A DNA stretch of 13,872 nt, taken from assembly GCA_024234075.1 (NCBI GenBank), contig JACKOV010000016.1:1-13872 (forward strand), written 5' to 3'. Source of the DNA: Nevskiaceae bacterium. Lineage in GTDB: Bacteria; Pseudomonadota; Gammaproteobacteria; Steroidobacterales; Steroidobacteraceae. This document shows, in pieces, positions 4,586-12,608 of the stretch; positions within the stretch are counted from its first letter, which is position 1, and every line of letters begins with the position of its first letter. The notes beneath the pieces are model-generated. The model did no database searches and was not told the DNA's origin. It was given only the letters and a program-made list of their open reading frames with translations. Position numbers and translations under genes: made by a program.

Positions 4586-7471
4586 TCAGTGGGCTTCGTC
4601 CCAGTTCGCGCCCACGCCGATTTCGACGATCAGCGGCACGTCGAGCGCGCCTTCGCCGGCCGCACCCATGCGTTCGCGGACAGCCGCGGTGACCGCCTCG
4701 ACCGCTTCGGCATCGACCTCGAGCACCAGCTCGTCGTGCACCTGCATGATCAGCCGCGCACGTCGGTCATGCCGGCACCACTCGTGCACCGCGATCATCG
4801 CCCGCTTGATGATGTCGGCGGCCGTGCCCTGCATCGGCGCGTTGATCGCGCTGCGCTCGGCGTATTGCTGCAACGCGCGGTTGCGGGCGCGGATATCGGG
4901 TAGATACAGGCGTCGCCCGAATACCGTCTCGACATAGCCGAGCTCGCGGGCGCGCTCGCGGGTCTCGTCCATGTAGCGCTTCACGCCGGGATAGCGCGCG
5001 AAATAGCGCTCGACGTAGTTGGCTGCGGCGCCGCGGTCGATGCCCAGCTGGCGCGCCAGGCCGAAGGCGCTCATGCCGTAGATCAGGCCGAAGTTGATCG
5101 CCTTGGCGGAACGACGCTGGTCGGCGGTCACCTGCTCCAGCGGTGTCGCGAACACCTCGGCGGCGGTCGCCTGGTGCACGTCCTGCCCCTCGGCGAAGGC
5201 GCGCAGCAGGCCCGGATCGCCGGAGAGATGCGCCATGATCCGCAGCTCGATCTGCGAATAGTCGGCGGCGAGCAGCCGCTGGCCCGGCGGCGCGACGAAG
5301 GCCTGGCGGATCCGCCGTCCTTCCGGCGTGCGGATCGGGATGTTCTGCAGGTTCGGATCGGTGGAGCTCAAGCGTCCGGTCTGCGCGACGGCCTGGTGAT
5401 ACGAGGTGTGCACGCGGCCGGTGCCGGCGTCGATCTGCCCCGGAAGCTTCTCGATATAGGTCGAGCGCAGCTTGGCGAGACCGCGGTAGTCGAGGATCAG
5501 CTGCGGCAGCGGATGGGAGGCGGCGAGCTCCTCGAGGACGTCTTCGGCGGTCGAGGGTTGGCCCTTCGGTGTCTTGCGCTGCACCGGGATGCCGAGCTTG
5601 TCGTAGAGGATGTGCTGCAGCTGCTTGGGCGATTCGAGGTTGAACGGCTGGCCGGCCACTTCGTGGGCCCGCTGCTCGAGCGCGATCAGCTTGTGGGCGA
5701 TTTCGCCGCCCTGCACCCGCAGCAGTTCGCGATCGATCAGGACGCCGTAGTACTCCATCTGCTCGAGCACCGGCACCAGCGGCTGCTCGATCTCTTCGTA
5801 GAGCTGCTTCAGCCGCGGCTCGGCTTCGATCGCGGGCCAGAGCGTCCGGTGCAGCCGCAGCGTGACGTCGGCATCTTCGGCCGAGTAGGCTGCCGCGATC
5901 TCGATCGACACCTGGCTGAACGGGATCTGTTTGGCGCCCTTGCCGGCGACGTCCTCGTAGTGGGTGGTCTCGATGCCGAGGTAGCGCTGTGCGCAGGAAT
6001 CCATGTCGTGGCGCGTCGCGACGCTGTTCCAGACATAGGACTCGAGCATGGTGTCGTAGCGCACGCCGGCCAGCTCGATGCCGTGGTTGCGCAGCACGTG
6101 CATGTCGTACTTCAGATGGTGCCCGAGCTTGCCACGGGCCGGATCCTCGAGCATCGGCTTGAGCCGCTCGAGCACGAGTTCGCGCGACAGTTGATCGGGC
6201 GCGCCGGCGTAATCGTGGGCGACCGGTACGTAGGCGGCGACCCCGGGCTCGATGCAGAACGAGACACCGACGATCCGTGCCTGCATGTAGTCGAGGCTGG
6301 TGGTCTCGGTGTCGAACGCGAACAGCGGCGCGCGCGACAGTGCCTCGATCCAGCGATCGAGCCCGGCTTGGTCGGTGATGGTTTCGTAGCGGCGCGGTGC
6401 TTCGAGCACTTCGGCCGGTGCGACGACGGTAGCGGTGGTCGTTGCACCGCTGGAGGTGGCCCAGGCGGCGCGGATGCCGCCGCCGGCGGCGGGCCGGCCA
6501 CGACCCGTGCCGCCGCGGAACTCGCCGGCTGTCGGCTCGCTCGAGTCGGCGGAGGGTGCCGCGTCCGCCGGATCGTCTCCCGTGCCGGCGTCGCCGCTGG
6601 CCCGCAGTGCCTTCAGCAGCGAGCGCAGTTCGAGCCGCGTGTAAAGCGCGCGCAGCGTGGCGACATCGGCCGGGCGGCGCGTCAGGTCCTCGGCTTCCGT
6701 CGGCAGATCGCAATCGCAGCGGATGGTTGCGAGCTGGCGGGCCAGTTCGAGGGTCTGCAGGCCGGCGCGCAGATTCTCGCCGGCCTTGCCGGGCACTTCG
6801 GCAGCGTTCGCGATCAGCGCATCGAGGGTGTGGTATTGCGCCAGCCATTTGGCGGCGGTCTTCGGGCCGACCTTGTCGATGCCCGGAATGTTGTCCGAGC
6901 TGTCGCCGACCAGGGCGAGGTAGTCGATGATCTGCTCGGGCCAGACATCGAATTTCGCTTTGACGCCGTCGCGGTCGTAGACGCTGCCGCTCATGGTGTT
7001 GATCAGCGTCGTGCGCTCATCGACCAGCTGCGCCATGTCCTTGTCGCCGGTGGAGATCAGCACGCGCTGGCCGGCCGCGGTGGCGCGCCGTGCCAGTGTG
7101 CCGATCACGTCGTCGGCCTCGACGCCGGAGAGGCGCAGCAGCGGCAGGCCGAGCGCCTGCACCGCGTCTAGCAGTGGCTGCACCTGGGCGCGCAGCTCGT
7201 CGGGCATCGGCGGACGGTGGGCCTTGTACTCGGCGAACAGCTCGTCGCGGAAGGTCTTGCCCGGTGCGTCGAACACCACTGCGATCCGCGGCGGGTCGAC
7301 GTCCTTGAGGAACTTCTGCAGCATGTTGATCACGCCGTAGACCGCGCCGGTAGGCTCGCCGCGCGAGTTGGTGAACGGCGGCAGGGCGTGGAAGGCGCGG
7401 TAGAGGTACGACGACCCGTCGACGAGCACGAGGTCGGCGTGCAGCGGCGTGGCGGCGGCCGACGTGCTCAT
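4586..7471 (-). CDS. polA: DNA polymerase I
   Basis: Full-length repair and Okazaki-fragment polymerase, 961 residues against 928 in E. coli. Residues 1 to about 290 are the 5'-3' nuclease (LVDGSSYLYRAFHA; GVEADDVIGTLA; TGDKDMAQLV; GDSSDNIPGIDKVGPKTA). A Gly/Ala/Thr-rich linker of about 65 residues follows (roughly 292-358) and accounts for the extra length. The 3'-5' proofreading domain keeps its acidic motif DTET (387-390) and a later DADVTL, so it should be active. The polymerase domain has motif A DYSQIELR (from 737), the O-helix RRSAKAINFGLIYG (about 786-799, with Phe at the position that selects against dideoxynucleotides), and motif C QVHDELVLEV near 910. ATG 7471 overlaps the stop of the upstream SCO gene as ATGA, suggesting coupled translation. 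No clear terminator follows. Confidence 0.98.
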   Translation of the reverse strand: MSTSAAATPLHADLVLVDGSSYLYRAFHALPPFTNSRGEPTGAVYGVINMLQKFLKDVDPPRIAVVFDAPGKTFRDELFAEYKAHRPPMPDELRAQVQPLLDAVQALGLPLLRLSGVEADDVIGTLARRATAAGQRVLISTGDKDMAQLVDERTTLINTMSGSVYDRDGVKAKFDVWPEQIIDYLALVGDSSDNIPGIDKVGPKTAAKWLAQYHTLDALIANAAEVPGKAGENLRAGLQTLELARQLATIRCDCDLPTEAEDLTRRPADVATLRALYTRLELRSLLKALRASGDAGTGDDPADAAPSADSSEPTAGEFRGGTGRGRPAAGGGIRAAWATSSGATTTATVVAPAEVLEAPRRYETITDQAGLDRWIEALSRAPLFAFDTETTSLDYMQARIVGVSFCIEPGVAAYVPVAHDYAGAPDQLSRELVLERLKPMLEDPARGKLGHHLKYDMHVLRNHGIELAGVRYDTMLESYVWNSVATRHDMDSCAQRYLGIETTHYEDVAGKGAKQIPFSQVSIEIAAAYSAEDADVTLRLHRTLWPAIEAEPRLKQLYEEIEQPLVPVLEQMEYYGVLIDRELLRVQGGEIAHKLIALEQRAHEVAGQPFNLESPKQLQHILYDKLGIPVQRKTPKGQPSTAEDVLEELAASHPLPQLILDYRGLAKLRSTYIEKLPGQIDAGTGRVHTSYHQAVAQTGRLSSTDPNLQNIPIRTPEGRRIRQAFVAPPGQRLLAADYSQIELRIMAHLSGDPGLLRAFAEGQDVHQATAAEVFATPLEQVTADQRRSAKAINFGLIYGMSAFGLARQLGIDRGAAANYVERYFARYPGVKRYMDETRERARELGYVETVFGRRLYLPDIRARNRALQQYAERSAINAPMQGTAADIIKRAMIAVHEWCRHDRRARLIMQVHDELVLEVDAEAVEAVTAAVRERMGAAGEGALDVPLIVEIGVGANWDEAH

Positions 7472-8097
7472 ACGGGCTCGCGTGCGAGCCGCTGCAGGTC
7501 GGCCGTGAACTGCTGTACGTCGAAGGTCGGCTGGGTGATCAGCCGCAGGCGATTGGCGCGATCGTAGACGTACAGCGTGCCGGAATGATCAACCGTGTAC
7601 TCGCCGCGCGCGATGGCGTCGTCACCGGCGCCCTGCAGTGGCACCTTGATCGCGATCGCGCGGAAGGATTGCGTGACCTGCTCGAGCTCGGCGGGCTCGG
7701 GCCGCAGCGCGACGAACGAGGGGTCGAAGCTGCGGGCATAGGTGGCGAGCCGCTCCGGCAGGTCGCGTTCGGGATCGACCGAGATCAGCGCGACCTGCAG
7801 CTTCGCGCCGTCCTCGCCCATCGCATCGCGGACCATCCGCAGGCGTGCCAGCGTGGTCGGACAGACATCCGGGCAACTCGTGAAACCGAAGAACACCACC
7901 AGCACCTGGCCGCGGAAGTCTTCGAGCTGGCGGGGCTGGCCGTCGGTATCGGCGATGCGCAGGCCGCGGCCGTAGTCGATGCCGCTGACTTCCGTGGAAT
8001 TGAAGGGCGGGGCGGGATCGCTGCTGCCGCAGGCTGCAAGCAGGCCCAGCAGCAGGCTGCCGAGCACGCTGCGGCGGGTCATGCACTTACCGTTCAT
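7468..8097 (-). CDS. SCO1/SenC-family copper/thiol lipoprotein
   Basis: Membrane-anchored thioredoxin-fold protein of the SCO family, known for delivering copper to, or reducing, the CuA site of cytochrome c oxidase. An N-terminal RR and hydrophobic stretch lead to lipobox LAAC (Cys23). The metal-binding pair lies in CPDVCP (Cys75 and Cys79), preceded by VVFFGFTS, and the distal ligand is His171 in TVDHSGTLYVYD. ISVDPERD is another family hallmark. About 209 residues, normal. Three ATGs are possible, at 8133, 8097 and 8082. I chose 8097 for GGGA eight bases upstream; it overlaps the lptM end by 11 bases. The 8082 start, four bases after the lptM stop, gives an equally good signal and cannot be excluded. 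Its stop overlaps polA by four bases. Confidence 0.9.
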   Translation of the reverse strand: MNGKCMTRRSVLGSLLLGLLAACGSSDPAPPFNSTEVSGIDYGRGLRIADTDGQPRQLEDFRGQVLVVFFGFTSCPDVCPTTLARLRMVRDAMGEDGAKLQVALISVDPERDLPERLATYARSFDPSFVALRPEPAELEQVTQSFRAIAIKVPLQGAGDDAIARGEYTVDHSGTLYVYDRANRLRLITQPTFDVQQFTADLQRLAREPV

Positions 8098-8335
8098 CGC
8101 GGTTGTCCCGGGAGTCGTCATCCGTGTTTTCATCCGGTGCGGGAGCCGCTGGCGGTGAGGAGGCTGCGGGCTCGGCAGATGTCGGCGAGGCCGTCGGACC
8201 CGGCCGCGTGACCACGGTGGCGCTTTCGTCCGTGGGCAGATAGAGCGGACCGGTCTGGCCGCAGGCGGTGAGCAGCGGCAGCAGCAATGCGGCGCCGCCC
8301 AGCAGCGCCCGGGTCGTGACGCGATGTGCGTCCAT
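8087..8335 (-). CDS. lptM: LptM (YifL) lipoprotein of the LPS translocon
   Basis: Very small lipoprotein, 82 residues. The signal peptide ends in lipobox LTAC and the mature protein opens with CGQTGPLYLP, the diagnostic motif of LptM/YifL. In E. coli LptM binds the LptD-LptE translocon and helps LptD mature by native disulfide formation. The remainder is a low-complexity Pro/Ala/Ser segment ending in an Asp/Arg-rich tail, which varies freely between species. ATG 8335 immediately follows the TGA of the upstream DUF4870 gene with no gap, and its own end overlaps the preferred SCO start. The window also holds a DsbA, which is thematically related through LptD disulfides, but that gene is in a different transcription unit. 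Confidence 0.9.
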   Translation of the reverse strand: MDAHRVTTRALLGGAALLLPLLTACGQTGPLYLPTDESATVVTRPGPTASPTSAEPAASSPPAAPAPDENTDDDSRDNRDER

Positions 8336-8770
8336 TCAGGCGGCGGGTATGCTGCGGCTGTCGCGCAGCGCGAGCCAGCCGCGGGCGACGCGGTAGATGA
8401 CCCAGAGGCCGATGGCGGCCGCCGCCAGGAAGAACGTCAGCACGCCGAGGCCGACCAGCAGCACCAAGGGCGCCGAGACGACGCCCGCGATCACGATCCA
8501 CAACAGCGCGAACCAGAACGTGCGGATCTGCCAGCGGAAATGGGATTCGAGGAACGTGCCGCGGACATCGGCGCGGCGGAGGTAGTTCATGATCACGGCA
8601 GCGATCGACGGCAGCCCGAACACGAAGCTGCCGACGACCGTTGCCGGGCTCGTCAGGCCGATCAAGACCGACAGCGCATGCAGGCCGTAGATGATGTGCG
8701 TGTAGGTGACCAGCGAAGGATCGGCCGTGCGCAGGCCGGAAGCATCGTAGGTCGTCGTCGATTCGTTCAT
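8336..8770 (-). CDS. DUF4870-type inner-membrane protein
   Basis: 144-residue membrane protein of unknown function. After a hydrophilic start (MNESTTTYDASGL) there are about three hydrophobic stretches: roughly 25-60 (YTHIIYGLHALSVLIGL and the following segment), 83-112 (FWFALLWIVIAGVVSAPLVLLVGLGVL), and 113-128 (TFFLAAAAIGLWVIYRV). The motif ESHFRWQIRTFW (about 75-86) is what I recognise as typical of the DUF4870 family. Its role is not established, and nothing here reveals a substrate. The frame continues upstream into intergenic sequence, but ATG 8770 has AGGAG 10 bases before it. It is the first gene of the unit DUF4870-lptM-sco-polA and has a leader rich in inverted repeats. Confidence 0.85.
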   Translation of the reverse strand: MNESTTTYDASGLRTADPSLVTYTHIIYGLHALSVLIGLTSPATVVGSFVFGLPSIAAVIMNYLRRADVRGTFLESHFRWQIRTFWFALLWIVIAGVVSAPLVLLVGLGVLTFFLAAAAIGLWVIYRVARGWLALRDSRSIPAA

Positions 8771-8793
8771 GACTGACGGACTCCTCAGCAGGC

Positions 8794-8832
8794 GGGAAAC
8801 CCACGGGCTTCCCGACCGGGTTGCCGCCCGTG
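8794..8832 (-). promoter_or_regulatory. Competing inverted repeats in the leader of the DUF4870-lptM-sco-polA unit
   Basis: Two inverted repeats share one arm. One pairs 8794-8802 with 8805-8813 (nine pairs including one G-U, with a minimal loop). The other pairs 8802-8808 with 8826-8832 (seven perfect pairs). They cannot form together, and the first ends eight bases upstream of the gene's GAGGAG ribosome site. No T run follows either, so neither is a terminator. A role in translation or as an operator is only a possibility. A TACTAT resembling a -10 lies just upstream on the minus strand without a good -35. Confidence 0.3.
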
Positions 8833-8907
8833 TCGGGACTGGAATAGTAGACCATCGTCGTCGGCGATGCGGCCGTCTTTGAGGGGCGACGGCTGCCGTT
8901 GCGCGAC

Positions 8908-9357
8908 TCAGGTCGTTGGCACGGTCAGTGGTCGCTCGATCCGTGCCATGGTGATCCGCGACACGCAGATCAGCCGGCCGCGTTCGTCGGTGATTTCGAT
9001 GCCCCAGACCTGGCTGCGCGCACCGAGGTGGAACGGGTGCGTGCGGCCGGTGACCCGGCCGCCGACCGGCACGGAGCGCAGGTGGTTGGCGTTGATTTCC
9101 TGGCCGACCAGCGCGCAGCGTGCCGTGTCGACCGTGCAGTTTGCGGCGGTGCTGGCCAGGGTCTCGGCGAGCACCACCGAGGCGCCGCCGTGCAGCACGC
9201 GCATCGGCTGGCAGTTGCGTTCGGTCACCGGCATGGTGGCGCGCAGGAAATCGGCGCCGAGCTCGATGAACTCGATGCCGAGGAACGGCGACATGGTGCC
9301 CGCCTGGATGCCGCGGACGCACTCGAGCGTCGTGCCGGGCTGCCAGATCGACTTCAT
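8908..9357 (-). CDS. PaaI/YdiI-type hotdog-fold acyl-CoA thioesterase
   Basis: 149-residue hotdog thioesterase that should hydrolyse an acyl-CoA. The active-site stretch LHGGASVVLAE (55-65) has the conserved Glu65, and the following EINANHLRS and HLGARSQVWGIEI blocks closely match E. coli YdiI (MenI). In E. coli that enzyme hydrolyses 1,4-dihydroxy-2-naphthoyl-CoA in menaquinone synthesis, but the family is promiscuous and no menaquinone gene is in view, so the substrate here is unknown. ATG 9357 overlaps the argH stop as ATGA, so it is translated with the arginine genes. Whether this is functional or only positional cannot be told. The frame is open far upstream, but that region is argH in another frame. 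Confidence 0.9.
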   Translation of the reverse strand: MKSIWQPGTTLECVRGIQAGTMSPFLGIEFIELGADFLRATMPVTERNCQPMRVLHGGASVVLAETLASTAANCTVDTARCALVGQEINANHLRSVPVGGRVTGRTHPFHLGARSQVWGIEITDERGRLICVSRITMARIERPLTVPTT

Positions 9358-10559
9358 TTCGCGTCGTCGGTGCGTCCGGCGCGCAGCAGGGCACCGATGC
9401 GCCGGTACGCCTCGCGGAACGGAATGCCCTCTTTCACGACCAGCGCATTCGCCTGCTCGGCGGCATGGATCGAAGGATCGAGCCGGATGTTCTCGGCGCG
9501 AAACCGCATGGCGTCGATGGCAGGCACCAGGATCTGGGCGGTCGCCAGCGCCAGATCGATGCCGCGGAACAGCGGGAATTTCAGCAGCTGCAGGTCGCGC
9601 TGATAGCCGGACGGCAGCTTGGCGAAGATGCCGAGCGCTTCGATCAGGCAGGCTTGCGCGGTGGCGGTGCGGCCGCGCACCAGTTCGAGCACGTCCGGGT
9701 TGCGCTTCTGCGGCATGATCGACGAACCGGTGGTGAAAGCGTCCGGCAGTGCCACGAAGGCGAATTCCTGGGTGTAGAACAGCAGCACGTCGGCGGCGAA
9801 GCGGCCGAAGTCCTGCATCAGCAGCGCGATCTCGAACAGCAGCTGTGCTTCGGCCTTGCCGCGCGAGAGCTGCACCGCCGTCACCGGCTCCTGCACCTCG
9901 CTGAAGCCGAGCGCCTGCCGGGTCGCGGCGCGGTCGATCGGCAGGCCCGGCGAACCGTAGCCGGCAGCGGAGCCGAGCGGGCTGCGGGCGAGGCGGTGCT
10001 GCACGCGGCGCAGCGCCTGCGCATCGTCGTCGATTTCCGCGGCAAAGCCCCGCGCCCAGAGCGCGACCGAGCTCGGCATGGCCTGCTGCATGTGGGTGTA
10101 GCCGGGCAGTTCGATCCGGCCGTCGCGCAGCGCAAGACGTTCGAGTGCTTCGCCGACGGCGGTGGCGCCCGCGGCCAGCTGCTCGACGACGTCGCGCAGA
10201 TACAGGCGCAGTGCGGTCAGTACCTGATCGTTGCGCGAGCGGCCGAGGTGCACGCGTCCGCCGGCCGGGCCGATGCGCGCCGTCAGGCGCTTCTCCAGCG
10301 CGGTCTGGCCGTCTTCGTCGGCGAGTTCGATCCGCCACTCGCCGCGCGCATGTTCGGCGGCCAGGGCTTCGAGACCGGTGCGGATCGCGGCCAGATCCTC
10401 CGCCGACAGCAAGCGCTGCGCGCAGAGCATTTCGGCGTGCGCGATCGAGGCGCGCGCGTCGTAGGGCACCAGGCGCTCGTCGAGCGCGTAGTCCTCGCCG
10501 GCGGTGTAGACCAGCACACGCTCATCGAGCGGCGCGCCTTTGTCCCAGAGGCGCGTCAT
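9354..10559 (-). CDS. argH: Argininosuccinate lyase
   Basis: Last step of arginine synthesis: splits argininosuccinate into arginine and fumarate in the cytoplasm. Fumarase/aspartase superfamily hallmarks are present: GRSRNDQ (106-112), PGYTHMQQAMPSS (152-164, with the general acid/base region His156), and the signature GSSIMPQKRNPD (278-289) with the catalytic serine. Sequence style, for example SPLGSAAGYG and EFAFVALPDAFTTGSSIMP, resembles the Xanthomonas-type enzymes. At 401 residues it is shorter than the usual 430-460: it stops soon after PFREAYRRIGALL, where relatives continue for several dozen residues. ATG 10559 begins one base after the argB stop. Confidence 0.95.
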   Translation of the reverse strand: MTRLWDKGAPLDERVLVYTAGEDYALDERLVPYDARASIAHAEMLCAQRLLSAEDLAAIRTGLEALAAEHARGEWRIELADEDGQTALEKRLTARIGPAGGRVHLGRSRNDQVLTALRLYLRDVVEQLAAGATAVGEALERLALRDGRIELPGYTHMQQAMPSSVALWARGFAAEIDDDAQALRRVQHRLARSPLGSAAGYGSPGLPIDRAATRQALGFSEVQEPVTAVQLSRGKAEAQLLFEIALLMQDFGRFAADVLLFYTQEFAFVALPDAFTTGSSIMPQKRNPDVLELVRGRTATAQACLIEALGIFAKLPSGYQRDLQLLKFPLFRGIDLALATAQILVPAIDAMRFRAENIRLDPSIHAAEQANALVVKEGIPFREAYRRIGALLRAGRTDDAK

Positions 10560-10560
10560 G

Positions 10561-11511
10561 TCAGACCGACGGCGCCTGCTGGGCCGCGGTGAGCTCGGAG
10601 GGCGTCAGCGCGTGCACGTCGGCGACGACCAGCGTGCCGGTGCCCTCGTTGGTGAACACTTCGGCCAGGATGCCCTCCGGCGCGTTGTAGGAGATCACGT
10701 GAACCCGGCGCACGCCGCCGCGGATCGCGTCTTCGATCGCCTTGGCCTTGGGCAGCATGCCGTCGACCATTGCGCCGGAGTCGCGCAGCCGCTTCAGGCC
10801 CTGCAGGTCGGTGTAGGAAATGATCGAGGTCGGATCCTCGACACGTTCGAGGATGCCGGGCGCGCCGGTGCACAGCACCAGTTTCTCGGCATTGAGCGCG
10901 GCACCGATCGCCGACGCGATGGTATCGGCATTGATGTTCAGCAGCGTGCCCTGGTCGTCGCAGGACAGCGGGCTGATCACCGGCATCAGGCCATTGTCCA
11001 GCAGCTTGCGGATCACCGTCGGATCCACCTGGTCGATGTCGCCGACATAGCCGTAGTCGACTACCTCGCCGTTGGTCGCGAGCTTGACCGGGGCGCGCTT
11101 GTGGGCGCGGATCAGGCCGGCATCGACACCGCTGAGGCCGACCGCATCGAGGTTCAGGTCGCGGCAGATCGCCAGGATGCGGGTATTGATCAGGCCGTTC
11201 AGCACCATCGAGGTGACGTCGATCGAGCGCTGGTCGGTGACGCGCCGGCCTTCGACCATGCGCGTCGGCACGCCGAGCTGTTCGGTGATTTCGGTGAGCT
11301 GCGGGCCGCCGCCGTGCACGAACACGACCTTGACGCCGAAGTAATGCAGGATCGCGATCTGCTCGATCAGCGTGCGCGTCGCCTCGAGATCGCCGAATAC
11401 GGCGCCGCCGGCCTTGATCACGAAGATCTTGCCTTTGAACAGGCGGATGTAGGGCGTGGCGCTCTTGAGGGCGCGGATCGCGGCTACCTGGTCGGTACGG
11501 TGCATGATCAT
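10561..11511 (-). CDS. argB: Acetylglutamate (acylglutamate) kinase
   Basis: Amino-acid kinase that phosphorylates N-acylglutamate, normally the controlled step of arginine synthesis. The Gly-rich nucleotide/substrate motifs are VIKAGGAVFG (31-40; family more often has K-Y/F-GG) and VHGGGPQ (65-71); LNINADTIA (191-199) is the substrate-binding stretch. The N-terminal segment ending PYIRLFKGKIFVIK (20-33) is the extra helix found in hexameric, arginine-inhibited kinases, and EVFTNEGTGT (284-293) fits the arginine-site loop, so feedback inhibition is likely. There is no C-terminal GNAT synthase domain, unlike the bifunctional Xanthomonas ArgB. The segment GLSGVDAGLIRAHKRAPV with VDYGYVGDI resembles Bacteroidetes-type kinases. 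ATG 11511 has GGAG eight bases upstream; an ATG two codons later is less well placed. 316 residues. Confidence 0.93.
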   Translation of the reverse strand: MIMHRTDQVAAIRALKSATPYIRLFKGKIFVIKAGGAVFGDLEATRTLIEQIAILHYFGVKVVFVHGGGPQLTEITEQLGVPTRMVEGRRVTDQRSIDVTSMVLNGLINTRILAICRDLNLDAVGLSGVDAGLIRAHKRAPVKLATNGEVVDYGYVGDIDQVDPTVIRKLLDNGLMPVISPLSCDDQGTLLNINADTIASAIGAALNAEKLVLCTGAPGILERVEDPTSIISYTDLQGLKRLRDSGAMVDGMLPKAKAIEDAIRGGVRRVHVISYNAPEGILAEVFTNEGTGTLVVADVHALTPSELTAAQQAPSV

Positions 11512-11579
11512 CGTCGAGTCTCCGTCGGCGCTACAGCAGATGTTGGCAGGGGGTGGGGTCGTCGGTCGTCTGGCCGTTC

Positions 11580-12575
11580 TCAGGCGAGCAAGCGGTGCAA
11601 TACCGCCATCTGCGCCGGAAGCCGGTTGTAGGCTTCGCGCTGCACGATGCTGCGCGGGCCGTCGAGCACTTCGTCGGCGACCGCGACGTTGCGGCGCACC
11701 GGCAGGCAGTGCATCAGGCGGCAATCGGGTGCGGTGCGCTCGAACCACTGGTTGCACACGCTCCAGTCGGCGAGGCCGGCGCGCAGCGCCGCATCGGCGG
11801 TGGCATCGCCGTAGTGCGCCGTCGAGCCCCATTCCTTGGCATAGATCACCTGCGCGCCTTCGAGAGCTTCGGCGCGATCGGTGGTTTCGCGCAGCGAGCC
11901 GCCGCTCGCTTCGGCGGCGGCACGGGCCTTGTCCATGATCTGTGCGGGCAGGGCGTAGCCTTCGGGCCGCAGCACCGTGACGTCCATGCCGCGCATCGCG
12001 GCCATGTGCACGGTTGCGCAGGGCACGGCGAGCGGCGTGATCCGCGGATGGTTCACCCAGGAGAGCACGAACTTGCCGCGCTGCGGGATGCCGAGGTCGT
12101 CCATGGTCTTCCAGTCGGCCAGTGCCTGGCAGGGGTGATTGGTCGCCGACTCCATGTTGATCAGCGGCTTGTCGACCACCGCGGCCATCGCATTGAAACT
12201 GGTTTCAGCGAGGTCGTGGGCCAGGTTCTTGCCGTCGGCAAAGGCGCGGATGCCGAGTGCATCGGCATAGGAGGCGAGCACCGGCAGGCCTTCGCGCACG
12301 TGTTCCGCCGCCGCACCGTTCATCACCGCGCCCAGGCGTGTTTCGAGCTGCCAGGTGCCCTGGCCCGGTGTGATCACGAAGGAACTGCCGCCGAGGCGCA
12401 TCATCCCGACCTGGAACGACGACAGCGTCCGCAGCGACGGATTGAAGAACAGCAGGCCGAGGATCTTGCCGGCCAGCGCGCGCGGCTCGGGGTGCTGCTC
12501 CAGCCGCTTGGCGAGTGCGAGCAGATCGACGATCTCGTCGCGGGAGAAGTCGGCCAGGTCCAGGAATCGATTCAT
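11580..12575 (-). CDS. argF': N-acylornithine carbamoyltransferase (acetyl- or succinyl-ornithine type)
   Basis: Transcarbamylase of the branch using N-acetyl- or N-succinyl-ornithine instead of ornithine. The carbamoyl-phosphate loop is FFNPSLRT (43-50) rather than the STRTR form of ornithine enzymes; HPCQ (147-150) and HCLPVRRN (289-296) are intact, and GQGTWQLET and VREGLPVLASY resemble the Bacteroides fragilis succinylornithine enzyme more than the Xanthomonas acetylornithine enzyme. At the position that separates the two (Glu92 in Xanthomonas, Pro90 in Bacteroides) this protein has Ala90. The Lys302 that is carboxylated in Xanthomonas is Ala298 here, and the second Arg of the SxRTR pattern is Leu51. 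331 residues, normal length. ATG 12575 has AAGG seven bases upstream. Lies 33 bases after argD. The substrate is therefore open, and the alignment is from memory of the two characterised sequences. Confidence 0.88.
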   Translation of the reverse strand: MNRFLDLADFSRDEIVDLLALAKRLEQHPEPRALAGKILGLLFFNPSLRTLSSFQVGMMRLGGSSFVITPGQGTWQLETRLGAVMNGAAAEHVREGLPVLASYADALGIRAFADGKNLAHDLAETSFNAMAAVVDKPLINMESATNHPCQALADWKTMDDLGIPQRGKFVLSWVNHPRITPLAVPCATVHMAAMRGMDVTVLRPEGYALPAQIMDKARAAAEASGGSLRETTDRAEALEGAQVIYAKEWGSTAHYGDATADAALRAGLADWSVCNQWFERTAPDCRLMHCLPVRRNVAVADEVLDGPRSIVQREAYNRLPAQMAVLHRLLA

Positions 12576-12608
12576 CAGGATACCTTCGCTGTCGGTGCGT
12601 GCATGCGA

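Noticed and set aside
5174..7171. 665-codon plus-strand open frame opposite polA
   Set aside because: Antisense shadow of polA, which has all its catalytic motifs in the minus frame.
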